Shown here: positions 16,636 through 25,104 of the stretch, in pieces | How positions within the stretch are numbered: position 1 is the first letter of the stretch | Layout of the letters: every line of letters begins with the position of its first letter | Assembly (NCBI GenBank): GCA_964546585.1 | Contig: CAZJKE010000002.1 | Location: 82,195-146,194 of the forward strand | Source of the DNA: CAZJKE01 sp964546585 | GTDB taxonomy: Bacteria > Planctomycetota > Phycisphaerae > Phycisphaerales > SM1A02 | Reading direction: 5' to 3' | DNA length: 64,000 bases | Made by a program: the position numbers and the translations under genes | Notes under the pieces: generated by a model | Seen by the model: the letters and a program-made list of their open reading frames with translations, nothing else | Databases searched by the model: none | What the model was told of the DNA's origin: nothing

Positions 16636-17676
16636 GTGATTGACCTTCGCAGCGACACCGTCACCCGGCCGACCGATGCCATGCGAACAGCAATGGCCGC
16701 TGCCATTGTCGGCGACGATGTGCTCGGTGATGACCCGACCGTCAATGCACTCCAGGAGAGATGCGCAGCGATGTTCGGCAAGGACCGGGCATGCTTCGTC
16801 CCCACGGGCACCATGGCCAATCAGCTCGCGATCCGCAGCCAGACTGAGCCGGGCGACGGCATCATCGTGCACAGTGAAAGCCACATCGTCCACTACGAGA
16901 CTGGCGCTGCCGCGGCACTGGCCGGATGCACTTTTCTCCCGGCAACCGGCCCACGCGGGCAATTCGAATCTGCGGAACTCGAGCGGCTGGTTCCGCCTGA
17001 CGACGATCACCTCGTTCCTGCCCGCCTGTTGGTGGTTGAGAACACCCACAACAGAGGAGGTGGCTCCATCTGGCCGATTCAGCAGGTCGTGGATGTATGC
17101 GAAACCGCCCGCAAACACGAACTCCGAACGCACCTTGACGGAGCGCGCATCTGGAATGCGTCGGTCGCTACCGGCATTCCGCCGAGCGAGTGGGCCAGCG
17201 GGTTCGACACCGTGTCCGCCTGTTTCTCCAAAGGCCTCGGCTGCCCGGCAGGTTCCATCGTCGCCGGGGATGAAAAGACCATGCGGCGAGTGTTCCGCTT
17301 TCGAAAGATGTACGGCGGAACGATGCGCCAGACCGGCATCCTTGCCGCAGCAGCAAATCACGCCCTTGAACATCACATCGATCGGCTGGTCGAAGATCAT
17401 GCCGCTGCCCTCCAACTTGCTGCGGGATTGAACGCGCTTCCCGGGCTGTCCTGCGACCTGCAATCCGTCGAAACCAACCTCGTATTCGTCGATTTGGACC
17501 CGAATCATGGATCTGGCCCGGATTTCTGCCGAGAATTGGCGGAGCGGGGTGTGCTTGCCGAGGCACTTGATCCACAGCGGATCAGATTTGTCACCCACCT
17601 CGACATCACACCCGCGATGATCGACCATGCAATCGCGGTCATGGCCGAGGTTCTTGGAGGAATCCATGCGAGTTGA
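16636..17676 (+). CDS. ltaE: Low-specificity L-threonine aldolase (PLP-dependent)
   Basis: A 346-residue fold-type I PLP enzyme of the beta-eliminating lyase/threonine aldolase family, which cleaves threonine or allo-threonine to glycine and acetaldehyde. It begins with the typical IDLRSDTVTRPT. ENTHNRGGGSIWP and HLDGARIWN (the Asp that binds the PLP ring nitrogen) follow. The PLP lysine lies in CFSKGLGCPAGS near residue 205. The GTG at 16636 places the protein exactly at the family's usual N-terminus. An upstream ATG at 16531 would run into the preceding gene. The next gene starts inside its last 11 nt. Confidence 0.94.
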   Translation: MIDLRSDTVTRPTDAMRTAMAAAIVGDDVLGDDPTVNALQERCAAMFGKDRACFVPTGTMANQLAIRSQTEPGDGIIVHSESHIVHYETGAAAALAGCTFLPATGPRGQFESAELERLVPPDDDHLVPARLLVVENTHNRGGGSIWPIQQVVDVCETARKHELRTHLDGARIWNASVATGIPPSEWASGFDTVSACFSKGLGCPAGSIVAGDEKTMRRVFRFRKMYGGTMRQTGILAAAANHALEHHIDRLVEDHAAALQLAAGLNALPGLSCDLQSVETNLVFVDLDPNHGSGPDFCRELAERGVLAEALDPQRIRFVTHLDITPAMIDHAIAVMAEVLGGIHAS

Positions 17677-18514
17677 ACATGGAGTCGTGACTGTTCTTGC
17701 TCTGCTTGTGGCTTCGGCGGCTACGGCGGATCGTCTGTCGCTGCGTTGGCAGGACATCAACACGCGGAAGGTCGTGCGATGGGAAGGCGACACAGCGGTC
17801 GTTGATCCTGAATCGCAGATGAACGAACTCGCCTGCAACATTTTCGTCAACCGGGACGCTGTCCGAAACGCCAGCGAGTCCTTCGGTATTCCGGAGACTT
17901 GGATTTCCATCTCCTATCACACCGATGAAGAACTCCGAGAGAAACGGAACGACCTCGCAAAGCGAGCGGCAAAGCGCGGCATGGTGATGGATATCACCAA
18001 GAACGAGTTCCGAGTGAACTACGACTGGGTCGTTCAGAAGAGCATCCATGATATTCGTGACGCCGCCAGACGCATTCAGTCCGCCGCCCGCAAGTCTGGG
18101 TATCACAAACCTCGCGAACTGGTCGGCGCAATGGCCTCCTTCGTACAGGAACTTGAATACAGACTCCCCGGCGAGTTTCGAATCAACGCAGACGGCGATC
18201 GCATTCTGACAGCCGGCGCAATGATGCCGATCCAGACGCTCGCCGAAGGGTGGGGGGATTGCGATACCAAGAGTCTCCTGTTTGCCTCGCTGGTACGGAG
18301 TCTCGATCTCGCCGATGTCTGCTTTGTCGCCATGCAGGATCACCTCTTCGCTGCTGTCCGCCTCCGGGCATCGCCCGGAGATCATGTAATCCGGCACAAC
18401 GGTAGTGACTGGCTCCTGGTGGAATTGAGTGACGCGTGGCCGCTGGGCCATGTTCCCCAGGACCATCTGACGACAATCCGACATGGCAACTACACGCTGG
18501 TCGAACTCAACTGA
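17666..18514 (+). CDS. Secreted transglutaminase-like cysteine protein
   Basis: A 282-residue protein with a signal peptide (residues about 1-22, MRVEHG... to ATAADR). Residues 195-203 read GWGDCDTKS. C199, with His226 in MQDHLFAAV and an acidic residue near 258, forms a plausible transglutaminase/protease-like Cys-His-Asp triad. GDCDxKs is the usual motif of this superfamily. The central region is basic and helical. The start is the ATG at 17666, preceded by GGAGG; it overlaps the threonine aldolase gene by 11 nt, suggesting coupling. The substrate is unknown; the family includes peptidases and peptidoglycan-linked enzymes. Confidence 0.75.
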   Translation: MRVEHGVVTVLALLVASAATADRLSLRWQDINTRKVVRWEGDTAVVDPESQMNELACNIFVNRDAVRNASESFGIPETWISISYHTDEELREKRNDLAKRAAKRGMVMDITKNEFRVNYDWVVQKSIHDIRDAARRIQSAARKSGYHKPRELVGAMASFVQELEYRLPGEFRINADGDRILTAGAMMPIQTLAEGWGDCDTKSLLFASLVRSLDLADVCFVAMQDHLFAAVRLRASPGDHVIRHNGSDWLLVELSDAWPLGHVPQDHLTTIRHGNYTLVELN

Positions 18515-18523
18515 ACAGATGTC

Positions 18524-18529
18524 TACAAT
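18524..18529 (+). promoter_or_regulatory. TACAAT -10-like box before the sulfotransferase gene
   Basis: TACAAT lies 12 nt before the ATG at 18542 and 10 nt after the previous stop codon, giving a predicted leader of about 5-6 nt. Confidence 0.45.
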
Positions 18530-18541
18530 CCAGCCCACGGA

Positions 18542-19453
18542 ATGAACACGCGGCGACTCGAATCAATTGCCAGGCGGCTTCCGCCATGGATGTCCAAAGC
18601 CGGCAAGCGTGCCGCAGTCGTTTTCCGCGCAAGAGAACAAGCCAAGGCCTGCCGCGAGGGTTTTCGAGCATACGGCGATCAGTACGCCCAGCCAGTCTTG
18701 TTCATTGCCGGGCTTCCAAAGAGTGGTTCAACATGGATCGAGCGAATGGTCGCGAGTTACCCGGGGTACCACGAGTATCTCATGCCGGAAGTAGCCTCGC
18801 ACGAAATTGCAACCGGGGGAAGTCACGACTTCGAACTTCCAGAGGACATGTTCGACCGGTTCCAGGACATGCTCGTGCTTACGAAGATGCATGTTCACGG
18901 ATCACCCAACAATGTGCGAGTTCTTCGAGACGCCGGTGTCAACTATGTCGTACTGCAGCGGGATCTTCGCGATGTCGCGGTGAGTTATCACTTTTATGTG
19001 CAGAACACTCCATGGCATCCCGAACATGCCTTTCATATCGGAAAGAGTGTGGCGGAAGGACTCGCGATCTTCGCGGACCGCATGCTCCCCGCCTACGCAG
19101 CGTGGATCCGTTCGTGGCGAGACAATGCCGACCCGGATCACTCGCTACAGGTCCGGTATGAAGACATGCTTTGTGATCCAATACAGGGCATGGCAGCGAT
19201 TGCAAACCTGTTCGAACTTCCTGCCGACCTCGCAACGATCAAGCGCGTCGTGGAAGCCAACAACTTCAAACGGATGAGCGGTGGACGCGACCGTGGGGAG
19301 GATTCTGCCGCCGCATTTGCTCGCAAAGGCGTCGCGGGCGATTGGGTGAACCACTTCACACCACAACTCAGGGAATCCTATGGCGATGCAATAGCCGATC
19401 TTCTGATCGAAACAGGCGACGAGCAAGACGATGCATGGGTCACGTCCGCATGA
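18542..19453 (+). CDS. PAPS-dependent sulfotransferase
   Basis: A 303-residue cytoplasmic sulfotransferase. The 5'-phosphosulfate loop is LPKSGSTW (residues 58-65), close to PKSGTTW of the family. The 3'-phosphate motif is probably LQRDLRDVAVSYHF near 138-151, with RDLRDVAVS matching the R...S pattern of sulfotransferase domain 1. The C-terminal RKGVAGDWVNHF is the usual R.G..GDW.n.f signature. It is coupled by a 4-nt ATGA overlap to a glycosyltransferase gene, so a carbohydrate, such as a sulfated surface polysaccharide, is the most likely acceptor. This acceptor assignment is inference from context. Confidence 0.9.
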   Translation: MNTRRLESIARRLPPWMSKAGKRAAVVFRAREQAKACREGFRAYGDQYAQPVLFIAGLPKSGSTWIERMVASYPGYHEYLMPEVASHEIATGGSHDFELPEDMFDRFQDMLVLTKMHVHGSPNNVRVLRDAGVNYVVLQRDLRDVAVSYHFYVQNTPWHPEHAFHIGKSVAEGLAIFADRMLPAYAAWIRSWRDNADPDHSLQVRYEDMLCDPIQGMAAIANLFELPADLATIKRVVEANNFKRMSGGRDRGEDSAAAFARKGVAGDWVNHFTPQLRESYGDAIADLLIETGDEQDDAWVTSA

Positions 19454-20595
19454 GGATCCTGCACTACTTCCCCAACACCCACCTCTCCGAAGGCGGCACC
19501 GTTCGGGCGGCGCTCGACATTGCAACTACGCTTGCGCGCCGAGGCCACGAGATCATCTGGATGACTTGTGATGACACGGACGCGCCAGAGTCATGGAAAC
19601 TCGGCGAAGCACTGTGCCCACGCATCGTCAAGATCGGTGAGCCCGCCGGCTGGGCCCACCGCCTCTCGTCCTCCCAGATCGATGCTGCGGCCGCTGCTGC
19701 CAAGGGTTGTGATGTCGCACACATCCACGCGATGTGGATTCCGTCCAACCCGAACATGGCGAGCGCCTGTCAAGTGGCTGGCGTTCCCTGGGTGCTCAGC
19801 ACCCATGGCATGCTTGATGATTGGTGCATGCAGCAACGAGGTCTCAAGAAGCGACTGTATCTCTCGACGGCAGGTCGGTCGATGCTCAAGGGTACGCGGG
19901 TGTTTCTGACCACGGCCGAGGAAGAGCGTCGACAAGCAATGCGGTGGTTGCCGCATGACTGCGTCGAGGCGATTCCGCTCATCATGGATCTCGAACCCTA
20001 TGCCACTGTTCCCGACGCCGCGGCGGCGAAGGCTGCGTTCGGCGACAGTGATCTTCCGACCGTTCTCTTCCTGAGCCGCGTTCACCCAAAGAAATCCATC
20101 GAGACACTGGTTGATGCGGCCGCAATGCTCCGGGATCGCGGCACGCCGGTCAAGGTGATCATCGCAGGAGCCGGCGAAGAAGACTATGTCAACGCCTTGA
20201 ATCGCCGCATTGAAACCGCCGGGCTTCGGGACCTTGCCGCCTGCGTCGGCATGGTCGTTGGCGACCTCAAGTTGTCGCTCTATTCCATGGCCGACATCTT
20301 CGCCCTGCCAACGCAGCAGGAAAACTTCGGGCTGGTGTACCCCGAAGCAATGCTCTGCGACACACCGGTCATCACCACACGCGGCACCGACATCTGGCGT
20401 GAACTTCAGAACGGCGGCGCGACAATCGTGGATCGCACGCCAGAAGCGTTCGCCGATGGTATCGGCACCCTCTTGTCGGACCCGAAGAAGTTGATGGAGA
20501 TTGGTCGACGCGGCCGCGAGCACATTCTGCAATGGCTCGACACCGATACGATCGCGGCGCAGTATGAGCAGTTGTATGAACGCGCGGCAGAGTGA
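19450..20595 (+). CDS. GT4-family glycosyltransferase
   Basis: A 381-residue GT-B retaining glycosyltransferase. The N-terminal glycine loop is HYFPNTHLSEGGTVRAALD. The donor-binding half contains FLSRVHPKKSIETLVDAA near 215, and the EX7E element ENFGLVYPEAM near 300, followed by DTPVITT. The ATG at 19450 overlaps the sulfotransferase stop by 4 nt (ATGA), so both are probably made together and act on the same glycan. The donor and acceptor sugars cannot be read from sequence. No other glycosyltransferases lie nearby. Confidence 0.92.
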   Translation: MRILHYFPNTHLSEGGTVRAALDIATTLARRGHEIIWMTCDDTDAPESWKLGEALCPRIVKIGEPAGWAHRLSSSQIDAAAAAAKGCDVAHIHAMWIPSNPNMASACQVAGVPWVLSTHGMLDDWCMQQRGLKKRLYLSTAGRSMLKGTRVFLTTAEEERRQAMRWLPHDCVEAIPLIMDLEPYATVPDAAAAKAAFGDSDLPTVLFLSRVHPKKSIETLVDAAAMLRDRGTPVKVIIAGAGEEDYVNALNRRIETAGLRDLAACVGMVVGDLKLSLYSMADIFALPTQQENFGLVYPEAMLCDTPVITTRGTDIWRELQNGGATIVDRTPEAFADGIGTLLSDPKKLMEIGRRGREHILQWLDTDTIAAQYEQLYERAAE

Positions 20596-20628
20596 GAAGT
20601 CAGCGAGTCCAGACTCCCCCGCCGCCTT

Positions 20629-20645
20629 CCGCTGGCAGGCTGCCA
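20629..20645. terminator. Hairpin between convergent genes
   Basis: A perfect 8-bp inverted repeat (20629-20636 with 20638-20645, one-base centre) lies between the convergent glycosyltransferase and permease genes. There is no T-run, so it may mark a factor-dependent end or an RNA-stabilising hairpin. Confidence 0.35.
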
Positions 20646-20653
20646 GCCCCCTG

Positions 20654-21952
20654 CTAAGGAACTTCGCGACCATGCGGATCGCGTTTGATGTCCCCCGCCT
20701 CTTCGTCGAGCGCTCGCCGCAACGTACCGCTCGTGACATGTTCCAATCGCTCGGCAGCGGGATGCAACTGGTGCGCATCCTGCGGGTAGTGGCGATCGAG
20801 GTATATTTCCCAGAGGCGGTGCGACCGCACCAGCGATGTCGCACGGCTGCGACCTGATGCCGTCAGCTTCCATCCGTCCTCGTCACGGGTAACACTGCCA
20901 CCGCTTCGCAACCGTCGCATCGCCAATGCAACGACCATCGGCCCGGCGTCGAGAGCCGATGCCAACTCGCGACGATGCATCGCTGGCTTCCCGCCAAGGC
21001 GTTCCTCCAGCCGCCAAAGCAGGCCGAGTACATCCTCCGCGGCAATCCGGACTCTCGAAGCACACTGTGATGCGGCTCGAAGGGCGACGCCGTTCCGTGG
21101 CGCAAAAATCCAGACGACTACAAAGAAGACACCAGTTGCCACTGCCATTGCGCCAGCCGTGCTCGTGCCACTGAATCCCCAGACAAGCGGAACCGTAATC
21201 GCCCCGAGATGTCCGACCACAGCGGATGCCACACCGATCAGCACAGCCAGCACGATCATGACGCTGTATCGATCGGTCAACAGATAGGCAGTCGCCGCGG
21301 GCACGATGAACATGGCAATGACCAGAATGCTCCCCACCGTCTCGAACGCGGCAACGGCCGTTGCCGCCGTCATCGTCATGAGTAGATAGTGCATGATCCA
21401 GGGGCGACATCCCTGCGAGGCCGCAAGCGCGGGGTCGAACGAAGATATCTTGAATTCCTTGAAGAAGAGCAACAGGACACCCGCGTTGGCAATCAGTGCG
21501 ACGCCGTTGACAATAACACCGCGAGGAATGTCGAAACCGCCAATGGAAACCTGATCAAACCAGGCGAGTTCAATGGCGCCATACAGCACGCAGTCCGGAT
21601 CGATGTCAACATGATCGACTGCCCTGCGCATGAGTACGAGTCCAAAGGCAAACAGCGTTGTAAAGACAATGCCCATCGAAGCGCCAACCTCCACTCGGCC
21701 CATGGAGTGAATGGCCTGCACAAGGAAGGCTGTCAAGAGCCCGACAACAACGGCGCCAAGGAGCATTGGGAGCGGTTCCCTGCTGCCAGTCACAAGAAAT
21801 GCAATTGCGATGCCCGGAAGTACCGTGTGACTGATCGCATCCCCCATGAGACTCATTCGCCTCAGCACCAGGAGCGATCCCGGAATCGCGCAGGCTCCCG
21901 CGGTAAAGCCACCAATGATGACGATCCATGTGTCCAGGATCGTCCAGGTCAT
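20654..21952 (-). CDS. Mn/Fe/Zn ABC transporter permease fused to a DtxR-like regulatory domain (second permease)
   Basis: A 432-residue protein. Residues 1 to about 285 are an ABC-3 family permease with about eight hydrophobic helices and the DAISHTVLPGIAIAF signature. Residues about 300-432 resemble a DtxR/MntR regulator: a winged helix (RRELASALDAGPMVVALAMR), the stretch LVRSHRLWEIYL, and a dimerisation/metal-site segment with AAERLEHVTSG and DPHG near the end. A DtxR-type sensor is thus attached to the cytoplasmic end of a transporter. The ATG overlaps the preceding permease gene by 4 nt. It is the last gene of the importer operon. Metal specificity is inferred as Mn or Fe from the binding protein. 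Confidence 0.9.
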   Translation of the reverse strand: MTWTILDTWIVIIGGFTAGACAIPGSLLVLRRMSLMGDAISHTVLPGIAIAFLVTGSREPLPMLLGAVVVGLLTAFLVQAIHSMGRVEVGASMGIVFTTLFAFGLVLMRRAVDHVDIDPDCVLYGAIELAWFDQVSIGGFDIPRGVIVNGVALIANAGVLLLFFKEFKISSFDPALAASQGCRPWIMHYLLMTMTAATAVAAFETVGSILVIAMFIVPAATAYLLTDRYSVMIVLAVLIGVASAVVGHLGAITVPLVWGFSGTSTAGAMAVATGVFFVVVWIFAPRNGVALRAASQCASRVRIAAEDVLGLLWRLEERLGGKPAMHRRELASALDAGPMVVALAMRRLRSGGSVTRDEDGWKLTASGRSRATSLVRSHRLWEIYLDRHYPQDAHQLHPAAERLEHVTSGTLRRALDEEAGDIKRDPHGREVP

Positions 21953-23310
21953 GATGAACCCCCCTCAAGGTCGTGTGGACTGACCGGCAGTGCATCTGTC
22001 TCCATTCCGAGGGTTGCTTCCAGTCGCTCCACCATGGTGCGGCCAAGGATGTGTTCAACTTGATCGGCGTCGCGGTCGACATGGTTGGCAGCAATGTCGG
22101 CGAAGTGGACCAGATAGGCTTCCCAGAGCCGGTGATTCCGGACGACTCGCTGTGCATGGGCGGATCCCTTATCCGTCAGGGACCACTTGCCCCGAGCGGC
22201 CTTCCCAACCAGACCCCGTCTTCGCCCTCGCGACAGGAGTCCTCGCACGCGCCGGTTGCTCCACGACCGCCGCCCCACGATGTCATCCACCGCTACGGTG
22301 GTGTCGCTGGAGGAATCGCTGCACTCCCAGAACGCCCGGAGCAGGTTCTGCATTGAGACCCGCCGGGCGAGTGAGATGCGGCGAATGGCCCGAAGTACAA
22401 GACCATCGTTGGATCCAGCAACGAAACTGATCACAAACCAGAACCCGAAGACCAGCACGATCACCGGCCCAGTCGGCATGCGTGGGACGATCGCACTGAC
22501 AACGCCGCCCAACCACCCGCCGAGGCACCCGATGATGGCAGCGGCAATGAGCATCGACGACACTCTCTGCGTCCAGTAGCGAGCAGCTGCGGCGGGAATG
22601 ATGAGCATTGCAACCGCCAGCACCAGACCGACCGATTGCAGCGCGACTACGGTTACGGCTGCGACAAGCGCCATGAGCAGGACATCGAGCCAGAGTGTCG
22701 ACCACCCCTGCGAAGATGCGAACGACTCATCAAAGCAAAGCAGCGTGAGTTCCTTCCTCAACAGTGCCGCCGCAATGCCCGCCATCAAGGCCATGACCAA
22801 CATGCCCCATGCATCGGAAGGCACCATGGAGGCTGCCTTGCCGAAAACAAAACCGCCGAGGCCGGCGGCGCTCCCCGATGGAAGTTCTTGCGCAAGCCGC
22901 AGGAGGCAGATGCCGAGCCCGAACATCACGCTCAGCACGATGCCGATTGCTGCGTCGTCCTTCAGGTGCGTAGTGCGTCGGATGGCGAGGATCAGCAAGA
23001 CGCCAACGCAACCAAGGACAAATGCGCCAATCAGCAAACCCCCGATGACCTTGCCCGATCCACCCAACCCAACCATGACCATGAACGCGATGGCAATGCC
23101 GGGCAGCGTTGCATGCGACAAGGCGTCGGCAGTGAGCGCCCGCTTGCGAAGCAGCAGAAAGGTCCCGACAAGGCCCGCCGCAACCCCGAGCGCCATGATG
23201 CCGAGCACCACGACGCGTGTGTTGAACTCCTCCAGGAGGAGGACGCGAACAACATGCTCCATCGAGGGCAGTGTGAATCCGGAATCTGCAATCGAGTGGC
23301 CACTCTTCAC
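21949..23310 (-). CDS. Mn/Fe/Zn ABC transporter permease fused to a DtxR-like regulatory domain (first permease)
   Basis: A 453-residue protein with the same architecture as its neighbour. An ABC-3 permease occupies about residues 1-305 (DALSHATLPGIAIAF near 55). A C-terminal DtxR-like winged helix follows (SNRRVRGLLSRGRRRGLV), then VVRNHRLWEAYLVHF and the dimerisation segment ADQVEHILGRTMVERLEATLG. The C-terminal domain is more diverged than in the second permease and lacks a clear DPHGDPIP. The ATG overlaps the ATPase stop region by 4 nt. The two permeases probably form a heterodimer that carries two DtxR-like domains on its cytoplasmic side. Confidence 0.9.
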   Translation of the reverse strand: MKSGHSIADSGFTLPSMEHVVRVLLLEEFNTRVVVLGIMALGVAAGLVGTFLLLRKRALTADALSHATLPGIAIAFMVMVGLGGSGKVIGGLLIGAFVLGCVGVLLILAIRRTTHLKDDAAIGIVLSVMFGLGICLLRLAQELPSGSAAGLGGFVFGKAASMVPSDAWGMLVMALMAGIAAALLRKELTLLCFDESFASSQGWSTLWLDVLLMALVAAVTVVALQSVGLVLAVAMLIIPAAAARYWTQRVSSMLIAAAIIGCLGGWLGGVVSAIVPRMPTGPVIVLVFGFWFVISFVAGSNDGLVLRAIRRISLARRVSMQNLLRAFWECSDSSSDTTVAVDDIVGRRSWSNRRVRGLLSRGRRRGLVGKAARGKWSLTDKGSAHAQRVVRNHRLWEAYLVHFADIAANHVDRDADQVEHILGRTMVERLEATLGMETDALPVSPHDLEGGSS

Positions 23311-24095
23311 GGCGCGGATCCGCTGCGAGCGAATCGTTCGGCGGCCTCAGACAACAGCGTCAGACGCCCGCCATAGGTCTTTCGCAGGTTTTCTTCGGTG
23401 TAGGCGTCTGCAATACTCCCGTGGGCCACAACCCGCATGTTCAGAAGAATGACATGATCGAAGTACTCGGGCACTGTCTGTAGATCGTGATGCACGACGA
23501 TGACCGTTCTGCCGCTTGAGCGAAGATCCCGAAGTACCTGCACGATCGCCTTCTCGGTCGCAGCATCGACGCTCGCAAAGGGTTCATCCATGAAATAGAT
23601 GTCTGCATCTTCGGCCAGCGCCCGTGCCAGAAAGACTCGCTGTTGCTGGCCGCCGGAGAGTTGACTGATCTGACGATGGGCGTAGTCGGCCATGCCGACT
23701 CGTTCAAGCGCAGCCATGGCGGCTTCACGATCCCGCCGGCGAACCGGTTTGCACCAGCCGATCCGGCCGTAACACCCCATGAGCACGACACCGATGGCGT
23801 CCACGGGAAAGTCCCAGTCAACCGATTCCCGCTGCGGCACATATGCCACCATTCGTCGCTGCCGCCGAAATGGCTTGCCATAGATGAGGACGCGTCCCGA
23901 CGCTTTCGGAACGAGATCCATTGCTGCCTTGATCAGCGTGCTTTTTCCCGCCCCGTTCGGGCCGACGATCGCGCACAGACTCCCTTCCGGAATGTCCAGA
24001 TCGATATCCCACAACACCGGCTTGCGATGGTACGCGACTGTGAGGTCATGGATCGAAACCGGCGCACTGTCTGAATGTTCACTTCCCGGTTTCAT
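23307..24095 (-). CDS. Metal ABC transporter ATPase (MntB/ZnuC-like)
   Basis: A 262-residue ABC ATPase that powers metal uptake. Walker A is GPNGAGKST, the Q-loop includes YVPQRESVDWDFP (typical of Mn/Zn/Fe ABC-3 ATPases), the signature is LSGGQQQRVFLARAL, and Walker B is IYFMDEPFASVD with the H-loop VVHHDL. The ATG at 24095 is used; a GTG two codons upstream is possible. The start overlaps the binding-protein gene by 17 nt and the stop overlaps the next permease by 4 nt, so the four genes are tightly coupled. Confidence 0.95.
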   Translation of the reverse strand: MKPGSEHSDSAPVSIHDLTVAYHRKPVLWDIDLDIPEGSLCAIVGPNGAGKSTLIKAAMDLVPKASGRVLIYGKPFRRQRRMVAYVPQRESVDWDFPVDAIGVVLMGCYGRIGWCKPVRRRDREAAMAALERVGMADYAHRQISQLSGGQQQRVFLARALAEDADIYFMDEPFASVDAATEKAIVQVLRDLRSSGRTVIVVHHDLQTVPEYFDHVILLNMRVVAHGSIADAYTEENLRKTYGGRLTLLSEAAERFARSGSAP

Positions 24096-25044
24096 TGTCA
24101 CCGCCGCTCACTGATCCAGACAACAATCCGGACATGCCCCGTGGCGGCGCATCGCCGCCAAGCGCTCTGGTGATCGTCGTCACGTTGTGATCGATCATGC
24201 CGATGTAGGTGCCTTCATAGGTGCCACCGCGACCCATTGCATCGGAGAACAACTGCCCGCCGATCACCACCGCATGCCCGCGGGACGCAGCGCCTTCGAC
24301 CAACGCGCGGAGGTTTCGGTCCGACACGCTTGATTCAACAAACACGGCGGTGACGCCGCGATCAACCAGGAGGTTGACCAGGCGATTCACATCCTCGATG
24401 CCCGCCTCCGACTCCGTCGACAGCCCCTGCACCCCGACGACCTCAATGTCGTATGCGCGCCCGAAGTAGTTGAACGCGTCGTGGGCGGTAATGAGGATCC
24501 GTTTCCCCCGCGGAATGGAGGCGATGGATCGTCTGGCGTATTCGTCGAGTTGTTCCAACTTCTTTCCGTATGCCGCCGCGCGCGATTGAAATTCGGCGCA
24601 GTGGTCCGGGGCCTGTTCACACAACGCGGTTGCTACGGCTTCCACCGCCAGTGACCATGCCGCGACATCCATCCAGACATGCGGGTCCCAATGCCCGGCG
24701 AACTCTGGCGGTTCGAGCAACTGTGATTCGTCGATCAACTCGGTGACGGGGTAGACGACTTTGCCCATTCGCGCCGCTTTCATGAATGTGTCGGCCATGC
24801 GGCCCTCAAGCATGAGCCCGCTGTAGAGCACCATGTCCGCCGACATGATTGCCCGGGCATCGGCGGCGGTGGGCTTGTACAGGTGGGGATCGACCCCCTC
24901 ACCCATAAGGCCGACAATCGTCGCCCGGTCGCCGGCAACTTGCCGACCAATGTCGGTCACCATGCCGGTGGTTGAAACGACCTGTAGAGGCTCAGCGAGC
25001 GAAGCGGCCATGAGGACCGCGGAAAGCGATGAAGAAATCATCAT
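24079..25044 (-). CDS. Metal-binding periplasmic protein of a Mn/Fe-type ABC importer (TroA/MntA family)
   Basis: A 321-residue cluster A-I solute-binding protein with an N-terminal signal (SSLSAVLMAASLA). Likely metal ligands in order: His of DPHLYKP, His of DPHVWMD, Glu of VFVESSV and Asp of GMIDHN. The His-His-Glu-Asp set favours Mn2+ or Fe2+ rather than Zn2+ (usually three His), and no His-rich loop is present. First gene of the importer operon. GAGAGG lies 7 nt before the ATG. Transcription probably starts within the palindrome at 25059-25074, so it should be repressed when metal is plentiful. Confidence 0.92.
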   Translation of the reverse strand: MMISSSLSAVLMAASLAEPLQVVSTTGMVTDIGRQVAGDRATIVGLMGEGVDPHLYKPTAADARAIMSADMVLYSGLMLEGRMADTFMKAARMGKVVYPVTELIDESQLLEPPEFAGHWDPHVWMDVAAWSLAVEAVATALCEQAPDHCAEFQSRAAAYGKKLEQLDEYARRSIASIPRGKRILITAHDAFNYFGRAYDIEVVGVQGLSTESEAGIEDVNRLVNLLVDRGVTAVFVESSVSDRNLRALVEGAASRGHAVVIGGQLFSDAMGRGGTYEGTYIGMIDHNVTTITRALGGDAPPRGMSGLLSGSVSGGDNETGK

Positions 25045-25058
25045 GCATGTCCCTCTCT

Positions 25059-25074
25059 TTTTGGCTAGCCAAAA
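25059..25074. promoter_or_regulatory. 16-bp perfect palindrome, likely MntR/DtxR-type operator
   Basis: TTTTGGCTAGCCAAAA is a perfect palindrome between the divergent importer operon and the regulator gene. It covers the predicted transcription start of the importer (just below its -10 box) and the -35 position of the regulator gene, so one bound repressor could silence both. The binding protein is inferred from context. Confidence 0.82.
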
Positions 25075-25102
25075 GTATATTCTTTGCTATCCTACAAGTC
25101 AA
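25074..25102 (-). promoter_or_regulatory. Near-consensus sigma-70 promoter of the importer operon
   Basis: On the minus strand, TTGACT (25102-25097) and TATACT (25079-25074) are separated by exactly 17 nt. This is the best sigma-70 promoter in the window. The start of transcription should fall at about 25067, inside the palindrome. Confidence 0.8.
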
Positions 25103-25104
25103 CC

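Noticed and set aside
19591..20844. 417-codon minus-strand frame opposite the glycosyltransferase
   Set aside because: Antisense shadow that also runs into the permease gene; no motif.
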